A stretch of 64,000 nt of DNA from Lucifuga dentata (taxonomy: Eukaryota; Chordata; Actinopteri; Ophidiiformes; Bythitidae), in contig VXCM01000719.1 of assembly GCA_014773175.1 (NCBI GenBank), positions 1 through 64,000 on the forward strand. The letters run 5' to 3'. Below, piece by piece: positions 34,931-46,242 of the stretch. A program made the translations under genes and the position numbers. Numbering within the stretch: the stretch's first letter is position 1; each line of letters starts with the position of its first letter. The notes below the pieces were generated by a model. The model saw only the letters and a list, made by a program, of their open reading frames with translations, made no database searches and had not been told where the DNA came from.

Positions 34931-35423
34931 TTAAAGGACCATACCACCCATTTTGCATGTTTGAGCCTAATATATTCAATTTTCATACATGTAACGTTAC
35001 TGACAATCATTTCCCAAAGCATGCTAGTGGAACAGTGAATTAAATCCTACCTTCCAGACCTCCATTGGTTTCAGTTCATTCTGTACACTATTAAAATCAA
35101 CTTGCTGATACTTGAAACGTTCTTAGGATAGGTAATCCATCATCACAAACAAGACGCGTATTCAGGTTTTTCCAAAGTTATGCAATTTTAGCGTTTAAGC
35201 TCAATAAAAAGCATGGAGTGAATGTACGTCTTTACCAGGGAATATAGTCCCAAAAGAAGACCTGTGTTTAAAAGATTTTGCAAAATATTGAGAGATTTTG
35301 CAAAATATCAGGAAAGCTGAAATACGGTTTTATCCTTTGGGAAATGATTGTCAGTAAGGTAACGTGTACGAAAATTGAATATAATAGGCTCAATCATGCA
35401 AAATGGATGATATGGTCCTTTAA
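34931..35423 (+). mobile_element. TTAA element, subfamily A, internally deleted
   Basis: Both termini are intact. After the AGTCCCAAAAGAAGACCTG block the sequence jumps to a short repeated AAAGATTTTGCAAAATAT unit. About 110 bp of the right arm (the CGTGACTTCATAAGG block and following) are therefore missing. The frame at 35278-35460 is a translation of the repeat. Confidence 0.88.
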
Positions 35424-36194
35424 TGAAATGAAAACAAATTCATCACTTCCAGTGGTTTGAGCCAACATGGCTGCTGAAGCTTCCAATAAGTAAATGAGAA
35501 TATTTCCACAGCATAATGCTTCTCTGACATCCAGACAGGCTGCATGCTCCTACACAATCCTTGAACCAAATCACCTTTGAGAGACATGCTGGTGATAAGA
35601 CCATTGCTTTAATTCCAACACACACACACACACAAGTGCATACACACATACTTGCACACACATACAACAACCCTCGACAGCCCTGTTTATGTGTCTGTTT
35701 GTATATGTTGTTGAAAAGGATGGAGGGGGCAGGGGTCAATGTCAGAGGCTGGTATCCTTGTGCAGTGATGAGTTTGCAACCTGCTGACACGACCATGATT
35801 ATACAGGAGCTGCCTGACCTGGAGCAACAACATATACACACATACACACACACATACAAATACACACTTGTTTCACTGTGAGAGGTATAAAATAGGACAA
35901 AGAGCAGGCAGGGAAATATACGGAGGGCAGATGGGACATGGCAGCGCATACACCTGTTCAAAAACCACACAACCTGTTGGAAAAGCCCTGCGGTGCATGA
36001 CATGGATCACACCCTTGTTTTCCGTCACAAGTTCTTCACACACTGTCATTAGGAATCACCGGAAATGAGCACTGTCCTAAAAAAAAAAAACAAAAAAAAC
36101 TAGGGTGTCTATGTGATGCCTGTTCGTGCAAAATTAGTTGTTCTAGCTGTGCTGATTGTGCTCTGACTGTGCTAGCGAATAGTGGAAAAACCAC
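35424..36194. other. Non-genic stretch with CA repeats
   Basis: CA tracts at about 35620-35670 and 35828-35868. The minus-strand frame at 35443-36003 (186 codons, the longest in the window) runs across both CA tracts, is Cys/Val-rich as such antisense frames are, and shows no domain. Confidence 0.55.
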
Positions 36195-36799
36195 TTAAAG
36201 GACCATACCACCTATTTTGCATGTTTGAGCCTAATATATACAATTTTCATACATGTTATGTTACTGACAATCATTTCCCAAAGGATAAAACCGTATTTCA
36301 GCTTTCCTGAGATTCTGCAAAATCTGTTAATGTTTCAAAAACAAATATTCAAGTGATACACCCACCTTAAAAATCCATGTTTCGTCTGCTAATAGTTACG
36401 CAGCCTTATGAAGTCATGGTCCTTTAAATTTTTCCATAAACGCAGGTCTTCTTTTGGGACTATATTCCCCGGTGGAGGCATACATTCACTCCACGCTCTT
36501 TATTACCTTAAATGTTAAAATTATGTAATTTCTAAAAAAAAGCTGAATACGCGTCTTGTTGGCGATGATGGATTACCTATCCCAAGAACGTTTCAAGTAT
36601 CAACAAGTTGATTTTAATAGTGTATCAGAATGAACTGAAACCAATGGCGGTCTGGAAGGTAGGGGAAAAAAAAAACAAAAACAAAAAATCTCACTGTTCC
36701 AGTAGTATGCTTTGGGAAATGGTTGTCAGTAACCTTATGTGTATGAAAATGGAATATATAAGGCTCAAACATGAAAAAATGGGAGGTATGGTCCTTTAA
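36195..36799 (-). mobile_element. TTAA element, subfamily A, full length
   Basis: Reverse-oriented with TTAAAGGACCATACCACC at the left and GGTATGGTCCTTTAA at the right. It is one of the most complete A copies and includes the centre TATTCCCCGGTGGAGGCATA. An A-rich expansion sits at 36664-36688. Confidence 0.92.
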
Positions 36800-38498
36800 G
36801 GATCGGAACCTATCCGTGGGATTGAAATGTTATATGTAAAAGTGAACATGTTTAGCATGTTTTTGTGTTAAAGTATTAACCATACTGTATCTCACTTTAC
36901 AAAAGCCGGTCATATAAGCTCATGTTATCATGTGTCGCGGCTGTTAAATGCAGTTTACGAGGTGAAAACGAGACATCGGGTGAAAAACTTTTTACACATA
37001 TTACAGACATGTTGGGGAAGAAATCATGAGAATTTCACCCTGTTAGCCCACATTATGACTCCAGTTTAAACCAGAAATGTAAGACAAAACAAGCAAAAAA
37101 CAAGAACGCGCCCATTATTTTTCTGCATTTATTCCTTTACAAATTCAGCTACGAGGCTGACAATAAGATAAAAACACACCACATGCAAATTCAGATTGTT
37201 TGCTTGTTTGATTGTTTGCAATGATACCGTGAATTATGCATCAATTATACAGGATCTTCAAATTATGAACTGTTAAAAATGGGAACATTCCCACACACAC
37301 ATTTCAGTGATCCTTAAGATTTTAAAGAATTGTTCGCTGCCAAATATCAGCAAAATCAGGCCCACTTCCTCCTTTGTGTGGTGAAATGAAGATGAGTTTG
37401 TGTTTTAAAACAGCAGTTGTCACACATGCACAAAAAGAAAGTGTTTCCTGCCTTTCAGGAAACCTCGCGGGTGGGTGGGAGGTGGGGACGGGCTTTCCCT
37501 ATAATGAAGTGACGATTTGATGCTAACCCAGTTTCCAAATTACTATAATTCTGCTTTTAAGCTGAATCCTGACCCAGAATCATAATTCATTATCAGCGAC
37601 GCCGACTGAGAATGAATCGGAGACTCAGAAAAATTACTTATAAAAGCCATCAGCGGTCTGACAAGGGTAGTAAATCTTGGCTTGCACTCAGGTGTGACTG
37701 CATTGTGCAAATCAGGTGTTAAATTTGGAATTAGCTGCTTGCTGGCTAACAACACATACATCACACTAATGCAGTTCTGTCATTGCTATGCTCGCCCTTA
37801 ATCAGGGCGCATCTGTGTTCTGATGAGGCACCTAGGCTCTATGATGATAATTCACATCAGCACACACACACACGCACTACACACAAATATACACATCACA
37901 CGCATAAAGGAAGTCCCGGGAAACGTCGTGTTTGCATTGCACCCCGCTCTGTTGTCATATTTTAAGCCAGGTAGCAGCTTGCAGCTACAGATTTAGTTTG
38001 TTGTCATGCAGAGTTTTGATGCTCCATGTCCTCTAATGGAGAATCACTGTGTGTGTGTATGTGTGTGTGATAGTGTTGTTGATCATTTACTTGTTTCTTT
38101 GCCGAGTGCTGTTGCTACTAATGTCGAGAGGACAGAAAGAGTTTAATATTCAGCATAGATAAGAAGAACACAATCCACAGAGCATGAATGAGTGGAGCAG
38201 CAGCGTATTCCTTTTTGTTTTAACACGCTTACAATAATAACTGCTACGTTAGTCTGAAAAAACAAAAAGCCACGGATGCAGCAGAGAGCAAATAAACCAA
38301 ATGTCAGTATAAATACCACATATTTGCTCAAAATGCAGATTTCTTCAGCTAAAAACATGTTTCACAATACAGTACATTTCATAGCTAACAGAGTCAAACT
38401 GATGGAAGTTAAAGTTCAGGTAAAAATACATAAATTAATGCTATATCAAATATAAATTTTTGTTTCTGTTGGCTGGAACTGTGTACCACGATCTTCAG
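36800..38498. other. Non-genic stretch, nothing recognised
   Basis: Ordinary AT-rich sequence with a short CA tract at 37860-37875 and a TG tract at 38050-38070. The frame at 37543-37764 (minus) overlaps a non-repetitive part (37500-37780) that could be conserved. No gene is supported. Confidence 0.4.
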
Positions 38499-38823
38499 CC
38501 ATTGAGGTTATGTTTTCATCTACATATGCTGGTTAGCTGTTTTGTTTGTTTATTAGCAGAAATACTTAAAAGGATCTTAACTAATTTTACTGACATTACT
38601 GGGAAGTGAGGCATGACCCAGGAAAGAACCCGTAACAGTTTTGGTCCCAATCTGGCTTCAACAATTTTTTCAATAATTCTTTAACAAATGAAGATAGGAT
38701 AGTTTTTTTTTTCACTTTCTTTATAAATAATACACCAATCTCAATGGAAAAAAATAAAAAATCAAACATATGTATCACGATAGGCCATCAACAGCTGTAG
38801 TCTGGCCCAGATCCAGATTACAG

Positions 38824-38859
<36 letters not shown>

Positions 38860-38998
38860 CTGTTGCGCCATAGAAAAAAAGATTGTGAGCTCAAAGCCCC
38901 AAGGGACAAATTTCTCCAGAAATATGAGAAATTTTATTATCAGACAACTTTTGCCTAGATTTTATCGGCCTTGGTGGAGGTATGTGCCCTTCTAGTAG
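38499..38998 (+). repeat. Dispersed repeat D, most intact copy
   Basis: Starts CATTGAGGTTATGTTTTCAT, passes TTGTTTGTTTATTAGCAG, CTCAATGGAAAAAAATAAAA and GGCCCAGATCCAGATTACAG, and ends GGCCTTGGTGGAGGTATGTG. I recognise the general pattern of a widespread fish/chordate dispersed repeat (TTTGTTAGCAGGATTAC ... GGCGGAGGT) but not its class. A TA palindrome interrupts it at 38820-38863. Confidence 0.6.
38820..38863. repeat. (TA)n microsatellite in a palindrome
   Basis: A TA array of about 32 bp is bounded by ACAGTAA on the left and TTACTGT on the right, so the whole tract can fold into a cruciform. Confidence 0.95.
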
Positions 38999-39000
38999 TT

Positions 39001-40405
39001 TGGTATGGTGTTAACTATAACACGTTTTTTTTTTTTTTTTTCNTTTTTTTTTTTTTTTTTCAGTAATATTAGCATTAACAGTGATAATCACAAATGATAA
39101 TCATGTTGATTAGGTTCCAATCAAACAATATTTTTTTGCAAAGAGGTCAATTATTAATAAATGGCTCTGATAATGTGGCAATAAAAACAAAGACATTTAT
39201 TTTTTTTTAGTTAATTTTTTGTTGTTATATTCCCAATTTGATACTTGAAGAATACAGTAGCTTAAAGGCTAAATTACAGAACTTGAGATTGAACCCCTGC
39301 ACAATCATCTTTAGTTTGCATTTCAATTAAAAAGCTTCCTGCATGACAGTTCATTTACAAGAAGGCTGAAAAAAATAAATTTCTCCAGTTTGGAGCGTGT
39401 TGCAGATCTGGTTAAATATGTGATATTCTGGTCTGCATCGCCTCCATAATCATGTGATGTTTGATACGTTCTCTGAAACTCAAAACATTTTTTTTTTTAC
39501 TTCATCAGGAGTGACGATGTGTTTAAAAGGTTTTTGGATTTTTTTTTAAACATAAGAGCCTCTCCAATAATACATTTTCTGTTCATCTTTAGCACTTGAC
39601 TTTTCTCAGAAGTTTGTGATCCTGACCTGGCAACAAAACATCAATGAACACGTTTTAAGTGTGACATGGAGCTTTTTTTTCCTTTCTTTTACACAAACAT
39701 CAGGTTTTTCTGAATTATCACTACTGCAACCTGGTGGAACGATGCTGTCACCCATGTTCTGTTCAAAGATAATAAACAGGTTAAAAAAACTAAACAAAAA
39801 AACGTTTTCTGCCCATTAATGCCTCAGCAAGGCCATCAAGCCATGTCTAATTTCTGATCCGGTCTGTCAGCATTGACCTGGATATCCTTCAATTTCACTG
39901 ACAGAAGGTGGCTAACATCCAAAGACAATGATGGCTGCAGTCGAGTGGAAGAAACTGGGGTCAAAGTTGAAATAGGTTTGCTGTCCTCTGCAATGATTTC
40001 CCCAAAACTTTCATTCAGTTTAGATTCAGCGCACACAAAATGAGAGACGTCACATGACATGACAAACAAATCGCAATCATTTAATGGAAGTAATCCTATG
40101 ATCTCTTGCAAATGAGCTAAATTTGAACAGTTTACGCAATGAAAAAGTGCCAGTTTGACTCACATAAGAAAACTGTGTCATACATGCACACAGTAACTTC
40201 TCAGTCCTATTACCTTTACATGTAGTCAATGCACCTTTATTAGTTACCTGGCTCCAAGACTTCCCTACAGTCCCATAACATTATTCGGCTATGTTAGCAT
40301 TCAGTTTTACGCTTAACATATTTAGGCACACAATCCTAATTTCCAAGAGTTAATAAACACTAATTCACAAAAAACGACAGCAAGGCTTGCTATTATTTGA
40401 AATTA
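39001..40405. other. Non-genic stretch with one notable open frame
   Basis: T-homopolymer gap with N at 39043. The minus strand is open from 40159 down to a TGA at 39836-39838 (107 codons), with residues such as LLPLNDCDLFVMSCD. It has no ATG near its start and no recognised domain, so I do not call a gene (see findings). Confidence 0.4.
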
Positions 40406-40617
40406 TTAAAGAGCAACTAATACCAAATCCACTTTTTTTTTTTTTTTTTTTTNTTTTTTTTTTTTTTTTTTTGAATTATTAAGTACATGTGAAGCAACTT
40501 AATAATGCTATAATTATTAAGGGGAGCATAGTGGCCCAGCCCTTATTTTTCAGGGTTTGAAGGCATTTTGTTTTTTTGATTATGTCAAGGAGGCATTCAA
40601 GTTAAGTTGCTCTTTAA
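40406..40617 (+). mobile_element. Short TTAA element with AAAGAGCAAC ends
   Basis: The left end TTAAAGAGCAACTAATACC and the right end AAGTTAAGTTGCTCTTTAA form inverted repeats of about 15 bp including TTAA. A T-homopolymer gap (N at 40453) is inside, so the true length is unknown. It is distinct from families A and B but shares the TTAA/AAAG edge. Confidence 0.65.
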
Positions 40618-41849
40618 GCATGTTGCATGCAATGTGCAGGTAGGCCACGCCCTAATTTGTGATATCAGGGTTCCACTGCATGTTACACTGTGCAAGATAG
40701 GGATAATAATCTTATGTCTGTGTCAGAGTGTATGATATCAAGGTTGATGCATGTCAGATTCTGCAATGAACGCCTGGTGAATCTCGACGCTGCAACAAGC
40801 AGGAAAAACGATGCCAGCAGAAGCATGTCATCAACTTGTCACGTATCTGTGCCGTTTTGTAGAGGCGGGTCGTAGCAGCAGTCAAATTGCGAGATTTTGT
40901 CCTAAATTTGTGACACTGTCAGAATTTTGTCACAGACTGACTTCAGTCATGAGTGTGCTACATTTGGCCACTGGTGGATACGTCCTGTGCTGCAATCTAG
41001 GACAAGCATTTTGGATTGACGACCAAAGATTTCATTATAATTCTCTGTCATAGAAAACACCACAGACATCACTGATTGGCTGCTGTCAGAAGTGTAAATT
41101 ACCTGAAACTTAAACCCTCAGACAGCAGAACCGAGGCAGTTAAGTAGCAAACAATGTTTCTTTTTGTAGAATTAAACAGTAATTGTGCTGATCCTCATAA
41201 GGAAATCTCCTTTTGTTTCTGCCTCCATGTGAGACTTGCTCAAGGACACTTCAGCAGGATTGATATTGGCAGACGCAGTGGCTCAACTCAAGTCTTCTGA
41301 AGTGGGTACACTCCCTGCTCATTATGCCATTCAAACTGCCACGTCTCAATGCCGCCTCTCCTGCCCTTCACCCATGATTTCACCCCACAAAAAAAAAAAA
41401 AAAAAAAAAAATCCTCCCCCAACTTCAGCTTTTCCCTTTACTGCATTTCTTGCTCCACATCCCCATGCAGTGTTGCCAGTAGTTGTCGTCACACCTGTCC
41501 AAGGGACGGCTCCATCTGTGACTGGTTTGTCCTGCTTCATCCTGGGGATTATCAGCTATCAGCTGCTGACTTTTCCGCCAGGGCCGACTCTCGGCTCATC
41601 TGCTCCTGAGCAGCGCTCCACTGCCCGTCATAATTGAGGGCGATACCATTCCCCCATGGCTGCCATCTTGCAGCACTCCTCCTCCACCCCTCCTTCTTTC
41701 CCCTCCTCCCATCCCCCATTCTTCCTCTGTGTACCTTATCGCTTCCTGCATACATTTTCCTTGGGACAGGTTGGCAAAACTTTGTCCTACAAAAAAGGTC
41801 CTATGCGAGGCTACGTCTAAGCTCTTATTCAACTAACATCCTGACGGTC
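40618..41849. other. Non-genic stretch, partly shared with 18.1 kb
   Basis: The segment 40749-40812 resembles 18106-18170 (GTCAGATT...GGTGAAT...ACAAGCAG), so part of this stretch is an unnamed dispersed repeat. A poly-A tract lies at 41391-41411 and a CT-rich tract at 41670-41730. The frames at 41236-41637 and 41349-41609 overlap these tracts. Confidence 0.45.
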
Positions 41850-42058
41850 TAAGATCCAATATGAAAATGCCGATTTTGCATTTTTGAGCCCAATATATAC
41901 AACCCGCACACATTACTTTACTGACAGCCATTTCTCAAAATATACTGCTGGAGTGGTAAATTTTAGAATTTTTTTCTCGATCTTCCACACTGCCTTTGAT
42001 TTCAGCTCCAGCTTCTGTTAAAATAAACTTGCAGAGACTTGAGACATCTTGCCATCGG
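41850..42058 (+). mobile_element. TTAA element, subfamily B, left-arm fragment
   Basis: CCGATTTTGCATTTTTGAGC through AAACTTGCAGAGACTTGAGAC follows the B left arm. The TTAA terminus is decayed and the right arm is missing. Confidence 0.75.
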
Positions 42059-43148
42059 GTTACGTGGACAAGAAAGATCAGTCTAACTCTATTATAGACC
42101 CATTCAATGTGTTTGACAATGTTAACAAATTAGTATGATCTCCTTTCAAGATGTGAATATATGTTTAATGAAAAAAAAAAATCTGTCAAAAACTAGAATG
42201 GAAGGAAGTCAATATTTTCAGAGCTGAGTTTCAGAGTTTACAATGTTTTTCCTGCTACCGTCAGTGTTGTCAAACTTGGTCTTTAACATCCCAGTGAAGG
42301 TGAGAACAGCTGACGAGCTGTAACGACGCCCTTGCTCACTTTTATAAGCAAAACTTGCCATCTAACAATAAATCCTCCACATTTATGCACACAGGTGCGA
42401 TGAGACAGAAATTGCTTTGGGCTTTGGCACCAGCTACCTCCACAGAGTCAACAGACAGAAAAGGAGATCGAAGGTAAAATAGCTTTTTGCTGAGAACAAC
42501 AGATAAGGGCAGTAAAGTGAAATCAGACACTTTCCTTTTATTCAAATGGGGTAATAAAACACATGCTCCTGTTACTATACCCTCTTACTTTTATGCCCTA
42601 ACAGCATATAATGTCCATCATTGCACTGTTCAGATTCTAAACAGTATGCTTCCAGAAGGAAAAAAGGTAACTAGGTCATCTGTGCTGAATGGACATTTTC
42701 AAATGTTAAATCACCAAATATATAGACTGATTGTCATGACAGTCATAATAACAAGTTGTACACAGCTTCTCACACCCCAGACAAACCCATAGCACACTAT
42801 TCCCCCTGATGTTCATTACTGACCCAATTCCTTACGAGTAATTCAATGTCATCTTCCTGGCAGGGGAGCAGAGCTTAGTCTCATCATAACAATACCCAGA
42901 CTAAGTAATGATGTTTGCCATGCAAGCTAACAAAGCCGTTCAGCTCAACAAACTTCTTAGAAAAGACGTCGTTATGTACAAATCAGGCATGAAATGTGAT
43001 CTAAAAATATGATCCATATATATGACAGAGACGTTAGAGAACGGATTTTAGCGTCCATGATTAAGTTTATGATGAGAGGAAGAAGAGATGATGAAGAAAG
43101 ATGATGGGAGCGTTATTACAGTGATATGTAGGATTATTTTTCTTTGCA
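42059..43148. other. Non-genic stretch, nothing recognised
   Basis: AT-rich sequence without tandem repeats of note. The frame at 42487-42792 has no family features. Confidence 0.45.
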
Positions 43149-43208
43149 ATATTGGCAAAACCTTTGATGTTATTTGATGTACTTCAACTGTACTGCACAT
43201 CTCAGAAA

Positions 43209-43666
43209 TTAAAGCATCATACCACCCATTTTGCATGTTTGAGCCAAATATATTCAATTTTCATACATGTTACGTTACTGACAATCATTTCCCAAAGCAT
43301 ACTACTGGAACAGTGAATTAAAAATGTTTTTCCTACCTTCCAGAGCGCCATTGGTTTCATTCTGTACGCTATTAAAATCAACTTGTTGATATTTGAAATG
43401 TTCTTGGGATAGGTAATCCATCATTGCCAACAAGANTAAAATCAACTTGTTGATATTTGAAATGTTCTTGGGATAGGTAATCCATCATTGCCAACAAGAC
43501 GTACATATATTCAGGTTTTTTTCAAAGTTTCATAATTTTAGTGTTTAAGCGCAACAAAAAGTGCGGACTGAATGTATGTCTCCACCAGGGAATATAGTCC
43601 CAAAAGAAGACTATAAATTGAATATATTAGGCTGAAACATGCAAAATGGATGGTATGGTCCTTTAA
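43209..43666 (+). mobile_element. TTAA element, subfamily A, inner copy, deleted right arm
   Basis: The left end TTAAAGCATCATACCACCC and the right end GGATGGTATGGTCCTTTAA are present. The right arm is reduced to the terminal ~45 bp, joined directly after AGTCCCAAAAGAAGAC. A contig-overlap artefact (N at 43436) lengthens it by 64 bp. Confidence 0.88.
43373..43499. repeat. Assembly artefact: 63-bp duplication around N
   Basis: 43373-43435 equals 43437-43499, with N at 43436. Confidence 0.92.
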
Positions 43667-43986
43667 TGTCTGGAAAGTAAGTTGAAGTATATCAAATAGT
43701 ATCAAAGGTTTTGCCAATATAGTCCCAAAAGAAGACCTGCGTTTATTGAAAAATGTAAATGACTGTGACTTCATAAGGCTGCATAACTATTAGTAGGAGA
43801 AACATGGACTTTTAAGGTGGGTGTATTGCTTGAATATTTGATTTTGAAAGAATAAGAGATTTTGCAAAATATCAGGAAAGCTGAAAAATGGTTTTATCCT
43901 TTGGGAAATGATTGTCAGTAACTTTACGCGTATGAAAATTGAATATATTAGGCGCAAACATGCAAAATGATGGTATGGTCCTTTAA

Positions 43987-44391
43987 GGGCGGGATTCATT
44001 TAAATAAAAAAAACAAAAAAACAATCACAATATCTCCACAGCATCAAACTAAATAAGCACCGCGGTAACTGAAACTCATTCATAAAGCTTCCCTTAGTGC
44101 AGCATTATCCCGTTAAGGTAGTACTGTTGTAAGGTGTGTCACAGGTAAAAGCTAATGAAGTCTAGCACATTAATCAGCTGCTTCATATTTAGGAGCCACG
44201 CTTAATTCTGCTTCCTCTGGTGTCAAAGCGATATTGACTCGTTAAATCGGCAAAGGAAACATAATTTCTGTTTTAGCCCTCCAGCTCTGTCATGTCAATC
44301 TCATTTTAAGATACTGATGCTAAAATAAGAGATTAAATCCATAAATTATTCTCCGTAGTGTGTGATCGCTGTGCACAGGGGAGTGGAGGGT

Positions 44392-44433
<42 letters not shown>

Positions 44434-45739
44434 AGAGACAGCCTATGAGACTTGAGGAAGTGGCACAGTGCCACTAAAATGTGTACAAGATCCGATCAAA
44501 ACTCACTGTTTAAATACACTGATCAGCTGATTGGGCTTATCTGTCAAATTTAATGATCACTAACATCTGTGAGGCAAATGCAGTTTAAAACGTCACCCAG
44601 ATTTTGTGAATTTACCAGCAGACTGAAATAGACCTCAATTTTTGTGTGACAGTTTGTTTTATGAATGGCTTCATGTAAATAAGGAAATAATACCGTAGTA
44701 ACGCCTCTTTCAAGGCAAACGCTTAAAGATGCTGGTGACAGGCGTTATAAATGAGGGAATATGGTTGCGTGACAATATTTGCCCTTATCGACACGTTAAG
44801 TCTTGTTAAGCCTACCGATCTGTTTTAATTTGATAAACAAAAGGACTTTTTTTCTTTAAAGGACATGGCAATTTGTGAATCCCATCCTACCTGTGATACA
44901 CAGTGTGGTCAATACATTTGTGACTTTTTTTTAAATTTTAGATTTTGTGTTGGGAACTTTGTCTGCTGGTTGCTTGGTGACATGGCTAAAGCTAATTGTG
45001 CTAACTTAACCAGTTCCTACTTTTTGTTTATTTCTTAGGTCCAATCTTACATTGCAGCAAATTCACAAGCGTCCAATAACTGGCAATAGATTGGATTAAT
45101 TTATTATGATTAGATTCTATTTTTCCAATATTTATTGAAATCTCCATGGCAACTCTGCTTAGAGAATGTTGGTGATCCAGTAAGAGACCCTCTAAGTGCC
45201 AAGTTCTTTTAGGAAACCCAGCATGCCTTCAGTAAAGTCAGGGATCACATAACACAAAACAGCTTCTGGCATCTCACTGTGCACCGCAGAGGTGGATGTG
45301 TGAGAAGCGGGAGCGAACGGGAGATAGGTGGGTGTGGAAAATGTGAAAATGGGAGGCTGATCTACAAGCAGAATGCCTCGCAAAGTCTCCCCACTATCAG
45401 CACGCCAGTCAGTGGGCGCAGGAGAAGACAAATTACCAGAGGAATGACTGGAGAGTAAGGCGAGCTCCCCTTCCCTGCCTCCTCCAGATGGACATAATTA
45501 AACCATTAGCCAGCGAGTGGGGGCTGATGACTCCATCAGGACCCATTTTGGGCTTAAATAAACGGTGGAAAATAAAGCTGCGTTCAAAATTGCAGCCCGC
45601 TTGTTCATGCGCTGTTTACCACCAGTGTGCTAGAATCCAAAGCAGGGGTGAGCTGTTTTTCTGTATTCATCTGTTATCATTTTGCTTTTTTGCCTACCGA
45701 TCTGTTTTAATTTGATGACAAAAGGACTTTTTTTTTCCT
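43987..45739. other. Non-genic stretch with a TG repeat
   Basis: TG repeat at 44393-44431. A ~60-bp segment at 44810-44874 is repeated at 45692-45749. The minus-strand frame from 45494 to a TAG at 45192-45194 is open for about 100 codons without a recognised domain (see findings). Confidence 0.45.
44393..44431. repeat. (TG)n microsatellite
   Basis: Uninterrupted TG array of about 38 bp. Confidence 0.97.
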
Positions 45740-46242
45740 TTAAAGGACAATAGTGGCGATTTTGCATGTTTGAGCCCAATACATATACAACCTGCATACA
45801 CATTGTTACTGACAACTGTTTCCCAAAATATCTACTTTATACCTTTCAGACCTCAGTACACTATTAAAATCAACTTGTAAAGACTTGAAACGTGCTTGAG
45901 ATAAGTAATCCATCACAGCTTTTTGTCGAAGCAACTTTATTTAAACAATCCAACATGGAGCTGCACAGAAAATGTATATCTTCGCCAGGGAATATAGTCC
46001 CAGGAGAAGACAGCTTTTACATAGAAATTAAGGATGTATATTTTAGCAGGGGCGAAACATTGAATTTTAAGGTGGCTGAAGCACCTGAACATTTGATTTT
46101 GAAAGATTACGGAATTTTTTTCAAAATAACAAAAGCTAAAATATGGTTTTATGTTTTGGAAAATGTTTGTCAGTAACATAATGTGTATGCACTTAGGTTT
46201 ATTGGGCTTAAATATGCAAAAATCACCAGTGTGGTCCTTTAA
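45740..46242 (+). mobile_element. TTAA element, subfamily B, near full length
   Basis: The left end TTAAAGGACAATAGTGGCG and the right end CACCAGTGTGGTCCTTTAA are intact. Internal markers: TCCAACATGGAGCTGCACAG, GGGAATATAGTCCCAGGAG, TGAATTTTAAGGTGGCTG. The frames at 45892-46176 and 45937-46179 are translations of it. The flank just left of it recurs at 44810. Confidence 0.9.

Larger units (their letters stand above)
43149..43986. mobile_element. Composite TTAA element: linker, A, inverted linker, A right arm
   Basis: Order: a ~58-bp linker (43149-43208, GGCAAAACCTTTGATG...); an A copy (43209-43666); the linker in reverse complement (about 43667-43714); then the right arm of another A element from AATATAGTCCCAAAAGAAGAC to GGTATGGTCCTTTAA (43986). 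The same linker-A junction is present at 49931-49994. The outer left arm is not found here. Confidence 0.75.

Noticed and set aside
35443..36003. 186-codon minus-strand open frame, the longest in the window
   Set aside because: It runs through two CA/TG repeats, is dominated by Cys/Val runs from antisense microsatellites and has no recognisable domain or conserved start.
41236..41637. 133-codon frame
   Set aside because: Crosses a poly-A tract and shows no family features; an overlapping frame on the same strand is equally open.
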